From positions 1 to 64,000 of the forward strand of contig VGDL01000011.1 of the NCBI GenBank assembly GCA_016869735.1: a DNA stretch of 64,000 nt, given 5' to 3'. Made by a program: the position numbers and the translations under genes. This document shows positions 35,374 through 44,281 of the stretch, one piece after another (position 1 is the first letter of the stretch; every line of letters begins with the position of its first letter). The stretch is from Alphaproteobacteria bacterium. GTDB lineage: Bacteria; Pseudomonadota; Alphaproteobacteria; Acetobacterales; Acetobacteraceae. The notes under the pieces are model-generated. The model did not search any database. It saw nothing but the letters and a program-made list of their open reading frames with translations, and was not told the origin of the DNA.

Positions 35374-37463
35374 CGTGCAGCCTCCTGCGTCAGATCGAGA
35401 TAGCCAAGCCCATCCATGCGGCACATCCAGCCGGGGCCAATCAAGGTGCTGGTTTCCGCTTCCGCGATGATGGCGGGGCCGGGCACAGTGGCGCCGGGCC
35501 GCATCGCGTCGCGGTCATACACCTGCCATTCGGCCACTTCGCCGGTGGCGGTATCGCGCACCATTTGCACGCGGATCGGGCTTGGTGCGGGTGCATTCGC
35601 CACCGCCGCCGCCGGTTCCACATGCGCTTCCACCGTGCGCACCGTGACGGCGAAGGACAGGATTTCCACATCCGAACCCGGCACCGGGCGATCATAGAAG
35701 CGGCTATATTCCGCATCATAAAGCGCGCGAATCTCGCGCACATCCTGTGCGGTCAGGGCACGCGGCGGGATCGGTACTGCAATCTCATGCCCCTGCCCGA
35801 CATAGCGCATATAGGCGATCCGCGTTTCCTCAATCGGCGCACCAAAGGCGCCTTCTGCCACAACGCCTGACGCTTCACGCGACATGGCAGCAAGCAGGCT
35901 ATTCACCGCGGCAATGTCAAAGTTACCGAAGCGCTGATAGAGCGACTTCACCACCTCATAAGCGACCGGCGCGCGGAGGAAGCCAATCGCGCTACCCACA
36001 CCAGCGCCGGAGGGCACCAGAATGCGCTTCACGCCGATTTTCTCCGCCACGCGATAGCCATGCACCGGGCCGCCGCCACCAAAGGCAATCACCACGCGGC
36101 CTTCGTAATTCTTGGCACTTTCAATGGCATGCACGCGCGCGGCATTGGCCATATTCTCATCCACCATTTCAACCACGCCAAGTGCGGCCATATCAGCGGA
36201 AAGAGCGAGCTTGCCACCGACATGTTCCGCCAGCGCCTTGCGTGACTGATCCGGATGCAAACGCAGCGCACCGCCCGCGAAAAGCTCCGGATCGTAGCGG
36301 CCAAGCGCCAGATTGGCGTCAGTCACTGCCGGATGCGTGCCGCCGCGCCCATAGCAGGCAGGGCCAGGATCAGCCCCGGCACTTTCCGGGCCCACCTGAA
36401 TGCGCCCCATGCTATCCACCTGCGCGATGGAACCACCACCCGCGCCGATTTCCACCATTTCAATCACAGGAATACGCAGCGGCAGGCCAGAGCCCTTCTT
36501 GAAGCGCCCAACACGCGCCACTTCGAAAGTGCGCGATGCTTGCGGGCGGAAATCATCAATCAGACAGACCTTGGCCGTGGTGCCGCCCATATCGAAGGAC
36601 AATACCTTATCGAAGCCACGCTGGCGCGCGACAAAGGCCGAGAAGATCGCGCCACCCGCCGGGCCGCTTTCCACCAGGCGGATTGGGAAACGCGCCGCCG
36701 TATCAATCGTGGTAAGCCCGCCACCCGACAACATCAGATAAAGCGGGCAGGCCAGCCCCGCTTCGCGCAACCCCAATTCCAATTGCTTCAAATAGCGCGC
36801 CATCAAGGGCTGCACATAGGCATTGGCGACGGTGGTCGAAAAACGCTCCCATTCGCGCATTTCGGGCGAGACTTCGGAAGAAAGCGAAACCGGCAATTCC
36901 GGCCAGGCTTCCCGCACAATCTCAGCCGCACGGCGTTCATGGGTTGGGTTTACAAAGCCATGGATGAAACCGATGGCGAGGCTTTCAATCCCCTCAGCGC
37001 GCAGGAAGGGGATATGCGCGCGCAGCGCTGCCTCATCCAAGGGCAACAATACCTTGCCCGTGTTATCAAGCCGCTCCGGCACTGGCAGGCGCCAGCGGCG
37101 CGGCACCAGGGGCTTAGGCAATTCGATGTTCAGATCATATTGGTCATACCGCGCTTCATTCGCGAGTGCCAAAACATCACGAAAACCTTCCGTGGTGATC
37201 AGCGCGGTCCTGGCACCTTTGCGTTCGATCACCGCATTGGTGGCAAGCGTGGTGCCATGGATCACCAACGCCAGATCGGCAGGCTTCATGGCGGCCTTGG
37301 CCAACACCTGCTGCACGCCTTCCAGTACGCCCTTTTCAGGCGCGGCGGGCGTGGTCAACACCTTGGCGGTCCAGCGCTGGCCATCCTTTTCGATAGCCAG
37401 GTCCGTGAAAGTGCCGCCGATATCAACGGCGAGGCGAGCATTCTGATGTGCCGATGTGCTCAT
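35370..37463 (-). CDS. hyuA: hydantoinase A / oxoprolinase family protein
   Basis: Alpha-type ATPase subunit, 697 residues, working with HyuB. The N-terminal phosphate-binding DIGGTFTDL (residues 14-22) begins the actin-like ATPase, and SFDMGGTTAKVCLIDDF is the second phosphate motif near 290. HGTTLATNAVIERKGA and IEMVEIGAGGGSIAQVD are strongly conserved in the family, as is the glycine-rich AFGGGGPVHGYRVAE. ATG 37463 overlaps the carbamoylase stop (ATGA). It would hydrolyse N-substituted or free hydantoins (or oxoproline) with ATP; which is not decidable from sequence alone. Confidence 0.93.
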   Translation of the reverse strand: MSTSAHQNARLAVDIGGTFTDLAIEKDGQRWTAKVLTTPAAPEKGVLEGVQQVLAKAAMKPADLALVIHGTTLATNAVIERKGARTALITTEGFRDVLALANEARYDQYDLNIELPKPLVPRRWRLPVPERLDNTGKVLLPLDEAALRAHIPFLRAEGIESLAIGFIHGFVNPTHERRAAEIVREAWPELPVSLSSEVSPEMREWERFSTTVANAYVQPLMARYLKQLELGLREAGLACPLYLMLSGGGLTTIDTAARFPIRLVESGPAGGAIFSAFVARQRGFDKVLSFDMGGTTAKVCLIDDFRPQASRTFEVARVGRFKKGSGLPLRIPVIEMVEIGAGGGSIAQVDSMGRIQVGPESAGADPGPACYGRGGTHPAVTDANLALGRYDPELFAGGALRLHPDQSRKALAEHVGGKLALSADMAALGVVEMVDENMANAARVHAIESAKNYEGRVVIAFGGGGPVHGYRVAEKIGVKRILVPSGAGVGSAIGFLRAPVAYEVVKSLYQRFGNFDIAAVNSLLAAMSREASGVVAEGAFGAPIEETRIAYMRYVGQGHEIAVPIPPRALTAQDVREIRALYDAEYSRFYDRPVPGSDVEILSFAVTVRTVEAHVEPAAAVANAPAPSPIRVQMVRDTATGEVAEWQVYDRDAMRPGATVPGPAIIAEAETSTLIGPGWMCRMDGLGYLDLTQEAAR

Positions 37464-38725
37464 TGCCCCATCTCCGCCGCCCAACGCGTCACTACGGCGC
37501 AAGCAGCCGCAAAATCTTCCATGCGCATAGCTTCCTTTGGATTATGACTGCCATTCTGATTACGAACGAAAAGCATCGCCGCCGGCACGCCCGCCTCGGA
37601 AAAGGCCGCCGCATCATGCCCGGCCCCCGATGCCATATGCCGATAGCGAATACCAAGCGCCTTGGCCGCGCTTTCAATGCCCGCCCGCACGCCCTGATCC
37701 ATTGGCGCAGAGAGGCTCCCGGTTTCCGGGCCAAGATCAAACCGGACACCACGGCGCGCTTCAATCTCGGCCACGATGCGCCCCATGCCGGCGAAAAGCA
37801 GATCACGCGACGCCGGCTCAACGCTGCGAATATCAAGCTGAAAACGCGCCTCGCCGGCGATTTTCGTGAAGCCCGCTTCTTCCGTGGTCGCCATGGTGCA
37901 GAAGGTGCAGACCATGGCATGGCCCAGCGCTTCCAGCCGGCACCATTCCTCATCCAGCCGATGCACAAGCTCGGCCAGCGCAACCGCCGCATCGCGCCGA
38001 TAGCGCCGCGCCGTCGCACCCGAATGATTATATTCGCCCAGCACCCGCGCAGCACGCAGCCGCCGCGATCCGGGAATGCCAGTCACAATGCCAATGGGCA
38101 GCCCTTCGGAATCAAGGCTTGGCCCCTGTTCAATATGCACTTCCAGAAAGGCCGCCGTGTTGTCGGGGCCGAGCAGATGCTCACCGCGCGCCACCGCATC
38201 AGGATCGAAACCTTCTTCGCGCATATGCTCGGCCAAAGTCCGGCCGCTATCGGTGCGCTTCACCTCAAGGATTTCAGGCGCCAGCAACCCAAGCGCGGCC
38301 TTGCTGCCGGGATAGGATGTTGGGAACCATTGCCCGGCTTCCTCAGCGCGAATGGCCATCACCGTCATGTCGCGGGCGGGCTGAAACCCCGCACGCTTCA
38401 TGCCGGCCACCGCCGCAAGCCCCGCCAGAACCCCGGCAGCGCCATCGAAATTCCCGCCCTCACGCACCGAATCCAAATGGCTGCCCATGATGATTCGCTT
38501 CGCCGCGCGGTCCGTCCCGGGCAGGGTCATGTACAGGTTGCCCGCGACATCATTGTGGCATTCCAGGCCAAGTTCCTGCGCGGCATCACGCACCAATTGA
38601 TGCGCGATGCGTTCACCGCGCCCATAGGCTTCGCGCGTAACGCCTTCGCCATCGCGTGTGGCTTCTCGCAGCGCGTCAAACAACCGCGCCGCGAGAGCCA
38701 TGTCAGGGTTCAGATTTGGCAGCAT
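37460..38725 (-). CDS. M20-family N-carbamoyl-L-amino acid hydrolase (Zn-dependent carbamoylase/allantoate type)
   Basis: Zn-dependent amidase of 421 residues in the hydantoinase/carbamoylase (AllC/HyuC) group. Visible are IIMGSHLDSVREGGNFDGAAG near 78-99 with two metal ligands, RAEEAGQWFPTSYPGSKAALG near 128, and the late GAGHDAAAFSEAGVPAAMLF. It would convert N-carbamoyl amino acids, the products of hydantoin opening, to amino acids with release of ammonia and CO2. It precedes HyuA with an ATGA overlap and follows the SDR after eight bases, so it clearly belongs to the operon. Confidence 0.9.
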   Translation of the reverse strand: MLPNLNPDMALAARLFDALREATRDGEGVTREAYGRGERIAHQLVRDAAQELGLECHNDVAGNLYMTLPGTDRAAKRIIMGSHLDSVREGGNFDGAAGVLAGLAAVAGMKRAGFQPARDMTVMAIRAEEAGQWFPTSYPGSKAALGLLAPEILEVKRTDSGRTLAEHMREEGFDPDAVARGEHLLGPDNTAAFLEVHIEQGPSLDSEGLPIGIVTGIPGSRRLRAARVLGEYNHSGATARRYRRDAAVALAELVHRLDEEWCRLEALGHAMVCTFCTMATTEEAGFTKIAGEARFQLDIRSVEPASRDLLFAGMGRIVAEIEARRGVRFDLGPETGSLSAPMDQGVRAGIESAAKALGIRYRHMASGAGHDAAAFSEAGVPAAMLFVRNQNGSHNPKEAMRMEDFAAACAVVTRWAAEMGQ

Positions 38726-38733
38726 GCGCGGGC

Positions 38734-39525
38734 TTACAGCATGCTCCGCACGCGCCCACCATCCACGCGGATCATGGAAGCGGTGATATAGGCGCCGGTC
38801 TCACCCGCCAAAAACGCTCCCATCGGCCCATATTCCGCCGGCATGCCAATGCGGCCCGCGGGAATTTCCTTGGCCGTCTGGGCCAGAATTTCATCCTCAG
38901 TCACGCCCGTTTGCTTCGCGCGAATGGCGGTATTGGTGGTGATGCGGTCGGTCAGGATGCTGCCAGGTGCGAGCACATTCATGGTGACACCATCGGCGGC
39001 CACTTCAGCGGCCAGCGTCTTCAGCCAACCCCAGATCGAAGCGCGGAGCGTATTGGAAAGAGCGAGTGTCGGGATCGGGTGCTGCATGCCCGTGCTGCCC
39101 ACCACAATCACGCGGCCCCATTTTTGCGCGCGCATCGCCGGCATTAGGCGATTGGTGATGCGAATGGGGGAAAGCACGATATTCTGGAACCACTTGACCA
39201 GATCTTCTTCCTTCATCTGGGAAGCGGTGCATACCGGCGGCCCGCCATGGTTCAGCACCAGGATATCGACGCCCCCCATGGCAGCGACCGCAGCATCGGC
39301 GAGCTTATCCATCTCCGCGCCGGACGAAACATCGGCCTGAATGCCATAGGCTGCCTTCGCACCCAGCGCCTTCAATTCCGCCGCCACCTTATCGAGGCTC
39401 GCCTGTTCGCGCCCGCTGACCGTGACAATGGCGCCCTCGGCCGCGATGGCATCCGCGATGGACCGCCCAAGCCCCTTGGAACCGCCCATGACCAAGGCCC
39501 GCTTGCCCTTCAACCCCAAATCCAT
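38734..39525 (-). CDS. SDR family oxidoreductase with altered catalytic Tyr/Lys
   Basis: A 263-residue SDR whose cofactor part is intact: MGGSKGLGRSIADAI (GxxxGxG near residues 14-20) and NHGGPP near 92-97. The usual Ser-Tyr-Lys site reads S144 in VVGSTGM, but 13 residues on, where Tyr is expected, is Ser157 in LALSNTLRAS, and Arg161 stands where Lys is expected. The SNTLRA block occurs in a known SDR branch, so this may be a distinct subfamily rather than decay. ATG 39525 begins the typical N-terminus. First gene of the hyu operon, so it may reduce or bind an intermediate in that pathway. Confidence 0.85.
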   Translation of the reverse strand: MDLGLKGKRALVMGGSKGLGRSIADAIAAEGAIVTVSGREQASLDKVAAELKALGAKAAYGIQADVSSGAEMDKLADAAVAAMGGVDILVLNHGGPPVCTASQMKEEDLVKWFQNIVLSPIRITNRLMPAMRAQKWGRVIVVGSTGMQHPIPTLALSNTLRASIWGWLKTLAAEVAADGVTMNVLAPGSILTDRITTNTAIRAKQTGVTEDEILAQTAKEIPAGRIGMPAEYGPMGAFLAGETGAYITASMIRVDGGRVRSML

Positions 39526-39643
39526 GACCCGTTTCTCCACGAAAGAATGATGCCCCGACCCTGCCCCCTCACCCGCCCTCTGGCAAGACGGGCCAAGCCG
39601 GGCCATGGTGCGGCCCATTCAGACCAGCGGAGCGAAACCCCTC

Positions 39644-40621
39644 ATGGCCAAGCCAGTCATTCTCGTCACCCGGAAATTGCCCGAGGCCATTGAGGCGCGG
39701 CTTGTCGAGGTTTTCGACGCCAGGCTGAACCCCGAAGATGCGCTCTGGGGCCGCGATTGTGCTGAGATCGCCGCCCGCGCCAAGGCCTGCGGGGCGGTGG
39801 GCATCCTAACCGCCGCTGGCGATGCGATGAACGCCGCCGCGATCAACGCCTTGCCGGAAAATGTGAAGGTGATCGCGACCTTCAGCGTGGGCTTTGACCA
39901 TATCGCCATTGATGCGGCGCGCGCACGCGGCATTGCTGTCACGAATACGCCGGAAGTGCTTTCCTTCGCGACTGCCGAATGCGCCTTCACCCTGATGCTG
40001 ATGGCCGCCCGCCGCGCCGGCGAAGGAGAACGCATGGTCCGCGCCGGGCTTTGGGAGGGCTGGGCGCCAACGCAGCTTATGGGTGTCACGCTGCAAGGCA
40101 AGAAGCTTGGCGTTTTGGGCTATGGCCGCATTGGCCGTGAATTGGCCGCCATGGCGCGCGGTGTGCAGATGGAAATCCATTACCGCGACATGCAGCGCCT
40201 GCCGCCTGAGGTCGAACAAGGTGCCATTTTCCACGAAACCGATGCCGGCTTCCTGGCCACGATTGACGTGCTTTCCATGCATGTCCCAGGCGGAGAGGGC
40301 ACGCGCAAATGGCTGAACGCCGAACGCCTCGCGCAAATGAAAAAGGGCGCCATTGTCATCAATTCCGGCCGCGGGCCTTCCGTGGATGATGAGGCACTGA
40401 TCGCAGCGCTCAAATCCGGCCATATCCGCGCCGCCGGGCTTGATGTTTATGATGGCGAACCGCGCGTCCATCCCGGCTATATGGCGCTTGAGAATGTGGC
40501 GCTGTTGCCGCATCTCGGTTCCGCCACCATTGAGACGCGTCATGCCATGGGCATGCGCTGCATTGAAAACCTGGCCGCCGTGCTGATCCAGGGCATTTCG
40601 CCCCCGCATCGCGTCGTCTGA
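39644..40621 (+). CDS. 2-hydroxyacid dehydrogenase (GhrB / D-glycerate dehydrogenase type)
   Basis: NAD(P)-dependent D-2-hydroxyacid dehydrogenase, 325 residues. Cofactor motif GVLGYGRIGRELA lies near 153-165; catalytic Arg is in NSGRGPSVDDEAL, Glu in YDGEPRVHPG, and His in LPHLGSATIETRHAM. It would reduce glyoxylate or hydroxypyruvate, or oxidise the matching hydroxyacid. ATG 39644 is the family N-terminus; an earlier in-frame start at 39605 would add 13 residues. It diverges from the hyu operon across 118 bases and leads the plus-strand transporter cluster. Confidence 0.92.
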   Translation: MAKPVILVTRKLPEAIEARLVEVFDARLNPEDALWGRDCAEIAARAKACGAVGILTAAGDAMNAAAINALPENVKVIATFSVGFDHIAIDAARARGIAVTNTPEVLSFATAECAFTLMLMAARRAGEGERMVRAGLWEGWAPTQLMGVTLQGKKLGVLGYGRIGRELAAMARGVQMEIHYRDMQRLPPEVEQGAIFHETDAGFLATIDVLSMHVPGGEGTRKWLNAERLAQMKKGAIVINSGRGPSVDDEALIAALKSGHIRAAGLDVYDGEPRVHPGYMALENVALLPHLGSATIETRHAMGMRCIENLAAVLIQGISPPHRVV

Positions 40622-40652
40622 TCCTTCGCTCTCAACACCAAGGAAGCACCCC

Positions 40653-41291
40653 ATGAATTTCGATTTTGCGAAAATCCCGTTTGAACAGGCCTATAAGCTG
40701 GTGGTGTCCACCGTAGTGCCGCGCCCGGTTGCTTGGGTGGTGACGAAGGATAAGGATGGCGTGGTGAATGCCGCGCCCTATTCCTTCTTCAATGCCTTTT
40801 CCGACAATCCCGTGGTGGTGGGCTTTGGCTGCGGCCCGCGTGCGCCAGGGGCGCTCAAGGATACGGTCGCCAATATCGAAGCCACGGGCCAATTCGTGGT
40901 GAATATGGTCTCGGCTGACCTTGCTGAAAAAATGAACATCACCGCAGTGGATTTCCCACCCGGCGTCAGCGAAATCACCGAAGCGGGGCTTTCCACCGCG
41001 CCTTCCACCAAGGTTGCGGTGCCGCGCATTGCCGAAAGCCCGGTTGCCTTGGAATGCGAGATTTTCCAGTTTGTGCCTGCGGGCCGGCATATCATTGTGC
41101 TCGGCAAGGTCATTGGCATGTATGTGCAGGATGATTGCGTGATGGATCCAGCCAAGTACTACATTGATACCCCCAAGCTTGACCTGGTTGGGCGCATGCA
41201 TGGGCGCGGCTGGTATGCGCGCACCACGGACCGTATCGAAATCCCGCGCGTTGATTTGGATGAATGGGAAGCCCGCAAGAAGAAGGGGTGA
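40653..41291 (+). CDS. flavin reductase family protein
   Basis: FMN-binding split-barrel protein, 212 residues, of the flavin reductase-like family. The key TVVPRPVAWVVTKDKDG, NAAPYSFFNAFSDNPV and DTVANIEATGQFVVNMVS segments are visible. Proteins like this supply reduced flavin to monooxygenases or, in some cases, act directly on aromatic substrates. ATG 40653 has AAGGA upstream, 31 bases after the hydroxyacid dehydrogenase. The LLM monooxygenase at 6478 is a possible partner, but distant. Confidence 0.9.
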   Translation: MNFDFAKIPFEQAYKLVVSTVVPRPVAWVVTKDKDGVVNAAPYSFFNAFSDNPVVVGFGCGPRAPGALKDTVANIEATGQFVVNMVSADLAEKMNITAVDFPPGVSEITEAGLSTAPSTKVAVPRIAESPVALECEIFQFVPAGRHIIVLGKVIGMYVQDDCVMDPAKYYIDTPKLDLVGRMHGRGWYARTTDRIEIPRVDLDEWEARKKKG

Positions 41292-41296
41292 TTTTT

Positions 41297-42271
41297 ATGC
41301 GCGCGCTTTGGTGCTGTGTTTGGCTATTGCTTGCTGCGGTAACGCTGCCCAGCAGCAATGCCCTGGCGCAATTTCCGGATCGCCCGATCCGCTTTGTCAT
41401 TCCCTTCCCGCCCGGCGGCACCAATGACATTGTCGGGCGGCTGGTGGCCGATGGCATGGCGGCGCGGCTTGGCCAGCCGGTTGTGATTGAAAATCGCGGC
41501 GGCGCTGGCGGCGCCTTGGGCGCGGAAGTGGTCGCGAAAACGCCAGCCGACGGCTACACCATATTGCTTGGCAGTTCGGGTAGCCTGACGATCAATCAAT
41601 TGGTTCGGCGCAACCTGCCCTATGATCCCGCCACCGCCTTTGCCCCCATTGGCCTGATTGGCAGCGGCGCCAATGTGATTGTTGTGCATCCATCCGTGGC
41701 CGCCACAAATTTGCGCGAATTGCAGGTAGCGGCACGCGCAGCACAAGCGCCCTTTACCTATGGTTCGCCGGGCGTTGGCAGTACGGGCCATGCTGCCGGT
41801 GCGTTGATCACCCAGGTGCTGGATGTTGAGATGGAACACATTCCCTATCGCGGCACCGGCCCTGCCTTGAATGACCTGATCGCAGGGCGCTTGCAGGTTT
41901 TCACCAATGCGCTGGCACCGCTTCAGCCGCAGATCAGATCCGGCACGGTGCGCGCGCTGGCGATTGCGGGGCCACGGCGCAACGCGGCGCTGCCGGACCT
42001 GCCAACAACAGCCGAGGCCGGGTTTCCTGATATTCAAACGGCCACCTGGTTTGGCCTGCTGGCTACCGGCGGCACCCCCATGGACCGTGTGCAGCGCTTG
42101 CATAGCGCCCTGAACGCAACGATCAATCATCCGGAAACCCGCCGCAAACTGGAAGAAGGCGGGATTGATGTTGAAATCAGCGAAAACCCTGCCGCCTTCG
42201 CAGCCTTCTACAGCGCAGATCAGGCAAGATGGGCCCCGGTAGTGCGCCGGGCGGGAGTAGGGGTGGAATGA
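41297..42271 (+). CDS. Bug family tripartite tricarboxylate transporter substrate-binding protein 1
   Basis: Periplasmic solute-binding protein (TctC/Bug), 324 residues, with a signal peptide MRALWCCVWLLLAAVTLP ending near ALAQ. The mature start FPDRPIRFVIPFPPGGTND and YRGTGPALNDLIAGRLQVF are family hallmarks. Bug proteins capture organic or amino acids. ATG 41297 overlaps nothing but follows the flavin reductase stop by five bases. Its stop overlaps the next Bug start (ATGA, 42268-42271). Ligand unknown. Confidence 0.92.
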   Translation: MRALWCCVWLLLAAVTLPSSNALAQFPDRPIRFVIPFPPGGTNDIVGRLVADGMAARLGQPVVIENRGGAGGALGAEVVAKTPADGYTILLGSSGSLTINQLVRRNLPYDPATAFAPIGLIGSGANVIVVHPSVAATNLRELQVAARAAQAPFTYGSPGVGSTGHAAGALITQVLDVEMEHIPYRGTGPALNDLIAGRLQVFTNALAPLQPQIRSGTVRALAIAGPRRNAALPDLPTTAEAGFPDIQTATWFGLLATGGTPMDRVQRLHSALNATINHPETRRKLEEGGIDVEISENPAAFAAFYSADQARWAPVVRRAGVGVE

Positions 42272-43227
42272 TCACACGTCGTCTTGGGTTTGCCCTTCCC
42301 TTGCTGCCCTGGGCGGCACAAGCACAGGCGCCCGCCTGGCCCACACGCCCCATTCGGCTGATTGTACCCTTCGCACCCGGCGGCACCACGGATGTTGTTG
42401 GCAGGCTGGCGGCTGAAAAACTCGGCCCCCGGCTTGGCCAGACCATGCTGGTGGAAAACCGCCCGGGCGCGGGGGCAACACTTGGCGCGCAATTGGTGGC
42501 GCGCGCGGAAGCAGATGGGCATACGCTGCTGGTGTCATCATCAACTTCGCATGGTGTGTCACCCGCGATCTATCCCAATATCGGCTATGACCCGTTGGCG
42601 GATTTCGCGCATATCGCGCTGCTGTCACGCACGCCCCCTGCCCTTTTGGTCACGCGCAGCCATCCTGCGCGCAATATCCAGGAATATCTGGAAATGGGCC
42701 GGCGGGATCGTGAATTGACGCTTGCCGTGGCGGCCATTGGCACCTCATCGCATTTGGCCGGCGTGCGGCTTGGTCAGGCGCTGGGGGTTGAGGTGCGCTC
42801 CGTTGTCTATCGCGGTGTTGGTCCGGCGCTCACGGATGTCATTGCAGGTATTGTGCCGGGCATTATTGACAGCCTGCCTTCCGCCGTTGGGCATATGCGC
42901 AGCGGATCGCTTCGCGCCCTGGCGCTGTTGAGTGAAACCCGTTCAACGCTGTTTCCTGACTTGCCCACCATGCGCGAAGCCGGGCTTGATGTGGTCTCGG
43001 CGGCCTGGTTCGGCATTTCCGCGCCTGCCGCGACACCGCAGCCCATTCTGGCGCGGCTCACGCGCGAAACCCAAGCCATGCTGGCAGAACCCGAAACGCG
43101 GGCAAGGCTTGAGGATTTGGGCGGCGCACCGCCGCCATGGACACCGGCCGAATATACCGCCTTCATCAAAAGCCAATTGGAAACGCTCGGCGCGCTGGCG
43201 CGGGCAGCCGGGATTAAGCCGCAATAG
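42268..43227 (+). CDS. Bug family substrate-binding protein 2
   Basis: Second TctC/Bug protein, 319 residues, signal peptide MITRRLGFALPLLPWAAQAQ. The mature protein begins WPTRPIRLIVPFAPGGTTD and contains YRGVGPALTDVIAGIVPGI. Coupled to the first Bug gene by ATGA. The three Bug proteins of the row share the same layout but differ in the ligand-loop region, for example TSHGVSPAIYPNIGYDP here, so they probably bind different acids. No TctA or TctB membrane subunits are nearby. Confidence 0.92.
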   Translation: MITRRLGFALPLLPWAAQAQAPAWPTRPIRLIVPFAPGGTTDVVGRLAAEKLGPRLGQTMLVENRPGAGATLGAQLVARAEADGHTLLVSSSTSHGVSPAIYPNIGYDPLADFAHIALLSRTPPALLVTRSHPARNIQEYLEMGRRDRELTLAVAAIGTSSHLAGVRLGQALGVEVRSVVYRGVGPALTDVIAGIVPGIIDSLPSAVGHMRSGSLRALALLSETRSTLFPDLPTMREAGLDVVSAAWFGISAPAATPQPILARLTRETQAMLAEPETRARLEDLGGAPPPWTPAEYTAFIKSQLETLGALARAAGIKPQ

Positions 43228-43294
43228 CGCTGCCGCACCCGCTTGCACTCACGCGCCAATGCGTCAGGATGGCGGGAGGCTGAGGAAACGCAGA

Positions 43295-44260
43295 ATGATC
43301 AAACGTCGCGCATTGGGCCTGATAGGCCTGCCATTTCTGATCCGGCCAGCCCAAGCACAAGCTTGGCCAACAAGACCCATTCGCCTGGTGGTGCCCTGGC
43401 CGCCAGGACAAGCAACGGACCAAGTTGGTCGCCTGATGGCACAGAGGCTTTCGGAACGCTTGGGTCAACCTATCGTGCCGGAAAATCGCCCTGGCGCGGG
43501 CGGCAGCATCGGCACGGATATCGTCGCGAAAGCAGCGCCTGATGGTTATACGCTGCTTGCCGCGTCTATCGGGCCGATCAGCCTGGGGCCACTGATCCAT
43601 CGCACGCCTTATGATGTTAACCGCGATTTGGCACCGGTCGCACGGTTTTCGGGCTCGCCCTATATCCTCGTGGCGCGGGCAGATTTTCCAGCACCCGATG
43701 CGCGCGCCCTGCTTGCGCTGCTGCGCGCCAATCCTGGCAAGTACACTTATGCATCCTCCGGCGCGGCGGGATCGCAGCACGTGCTGACCGCGCTTTTCCT
43801 TGCCCGCGCACAGGTGGATGCGCTGCATATCCCCTATCAAGGCAGCGGCCCCGCCATGGCTGCTTTGCTTGGCGGGCAGGTGCATTTTGCGATTGAAACC
43901 CTGGCCGCTTCCGGCACGCTGATCCGCGAAGGCAAACTCAAGGCCTATGGGTCCACCAGCGGGCGGCGTAGTCGCTTGGCCCCTGATATCCCGCCTCTTG
44001 CGGAAGCTGCCGATATGCCGGGCTATGATTACACCGGCTGGATCGGCCTGATGGCGCCGGCCGCGACACCGCCCGCCATCATGGCGCAAATTGCGGGCGC
44101 CGTTGAACAGATTGCCGCGCAGCCGGATACGCATGAGCGGCTGACCAATATCGGCACCGAGGCTTTCTTCGCCGGCCCGGATGCCTTCCGACAGGTTTTG
44201 GCGGAGTATCGCACGAATTTCGAAGCTGTCATTCGCCAGCTTGGCATTCGCGCAGAATAA
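43295..44260 (+). CDS. Bug family substrate-binding protein 3
   Basis: Third TctC/Bug protein, 321 residues, signal peptide MIKRRALGLIGLPFLIRPAQ. The mature part starts WPTRPIRLVVPWPPGQATD; the second Gly of the usual PPGG is Gln. The later YQGSGPAMAALLGGQVHFA block is conserved. It lies 67 bases after Bug 2 and 21 bases before the TPP enzyme. I chose ATG 43295 because the signal peptide starts there; the longer frame from 42932 runs through the preceding gene. Confidence 0.92.
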   Translation: MIKRRALGLIGLPFLIRPAQAQAWPTRPIRLVVPWPPGQATDQVGRLMAQRLSERLGQPIVPENRPGAGGSIGTDIVAKAAPDGYTLLAASIGPISLGPLIHRTPYDVNRDLAPVARFSGSPYILVARADFPAPDARALLALLRANPGKYTYASSGAAGSQHVLTALFLARAQVDALHIPYQGSGPAMAALLGGQVHFAIETLAASGTLIREGKLKAYGSTSGRRSRLAPDIPPLAEAADMPGYDYTGWIGLMAPAATPPAIMAQIAGAVEQIAAQPDTHERLTNIGTEAFFAGPDAFRQVLAEYRTNFEAVIRQLGIRAE

Positions 44261-44281
44261 GACAGGATTGGAGAGAAACAC

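Noticed and set aside
36255-37547. 430-codon frame antisense to hyuA
   Set aside because: No domain and biased composition; hyuA is unmistakable on the other strand.
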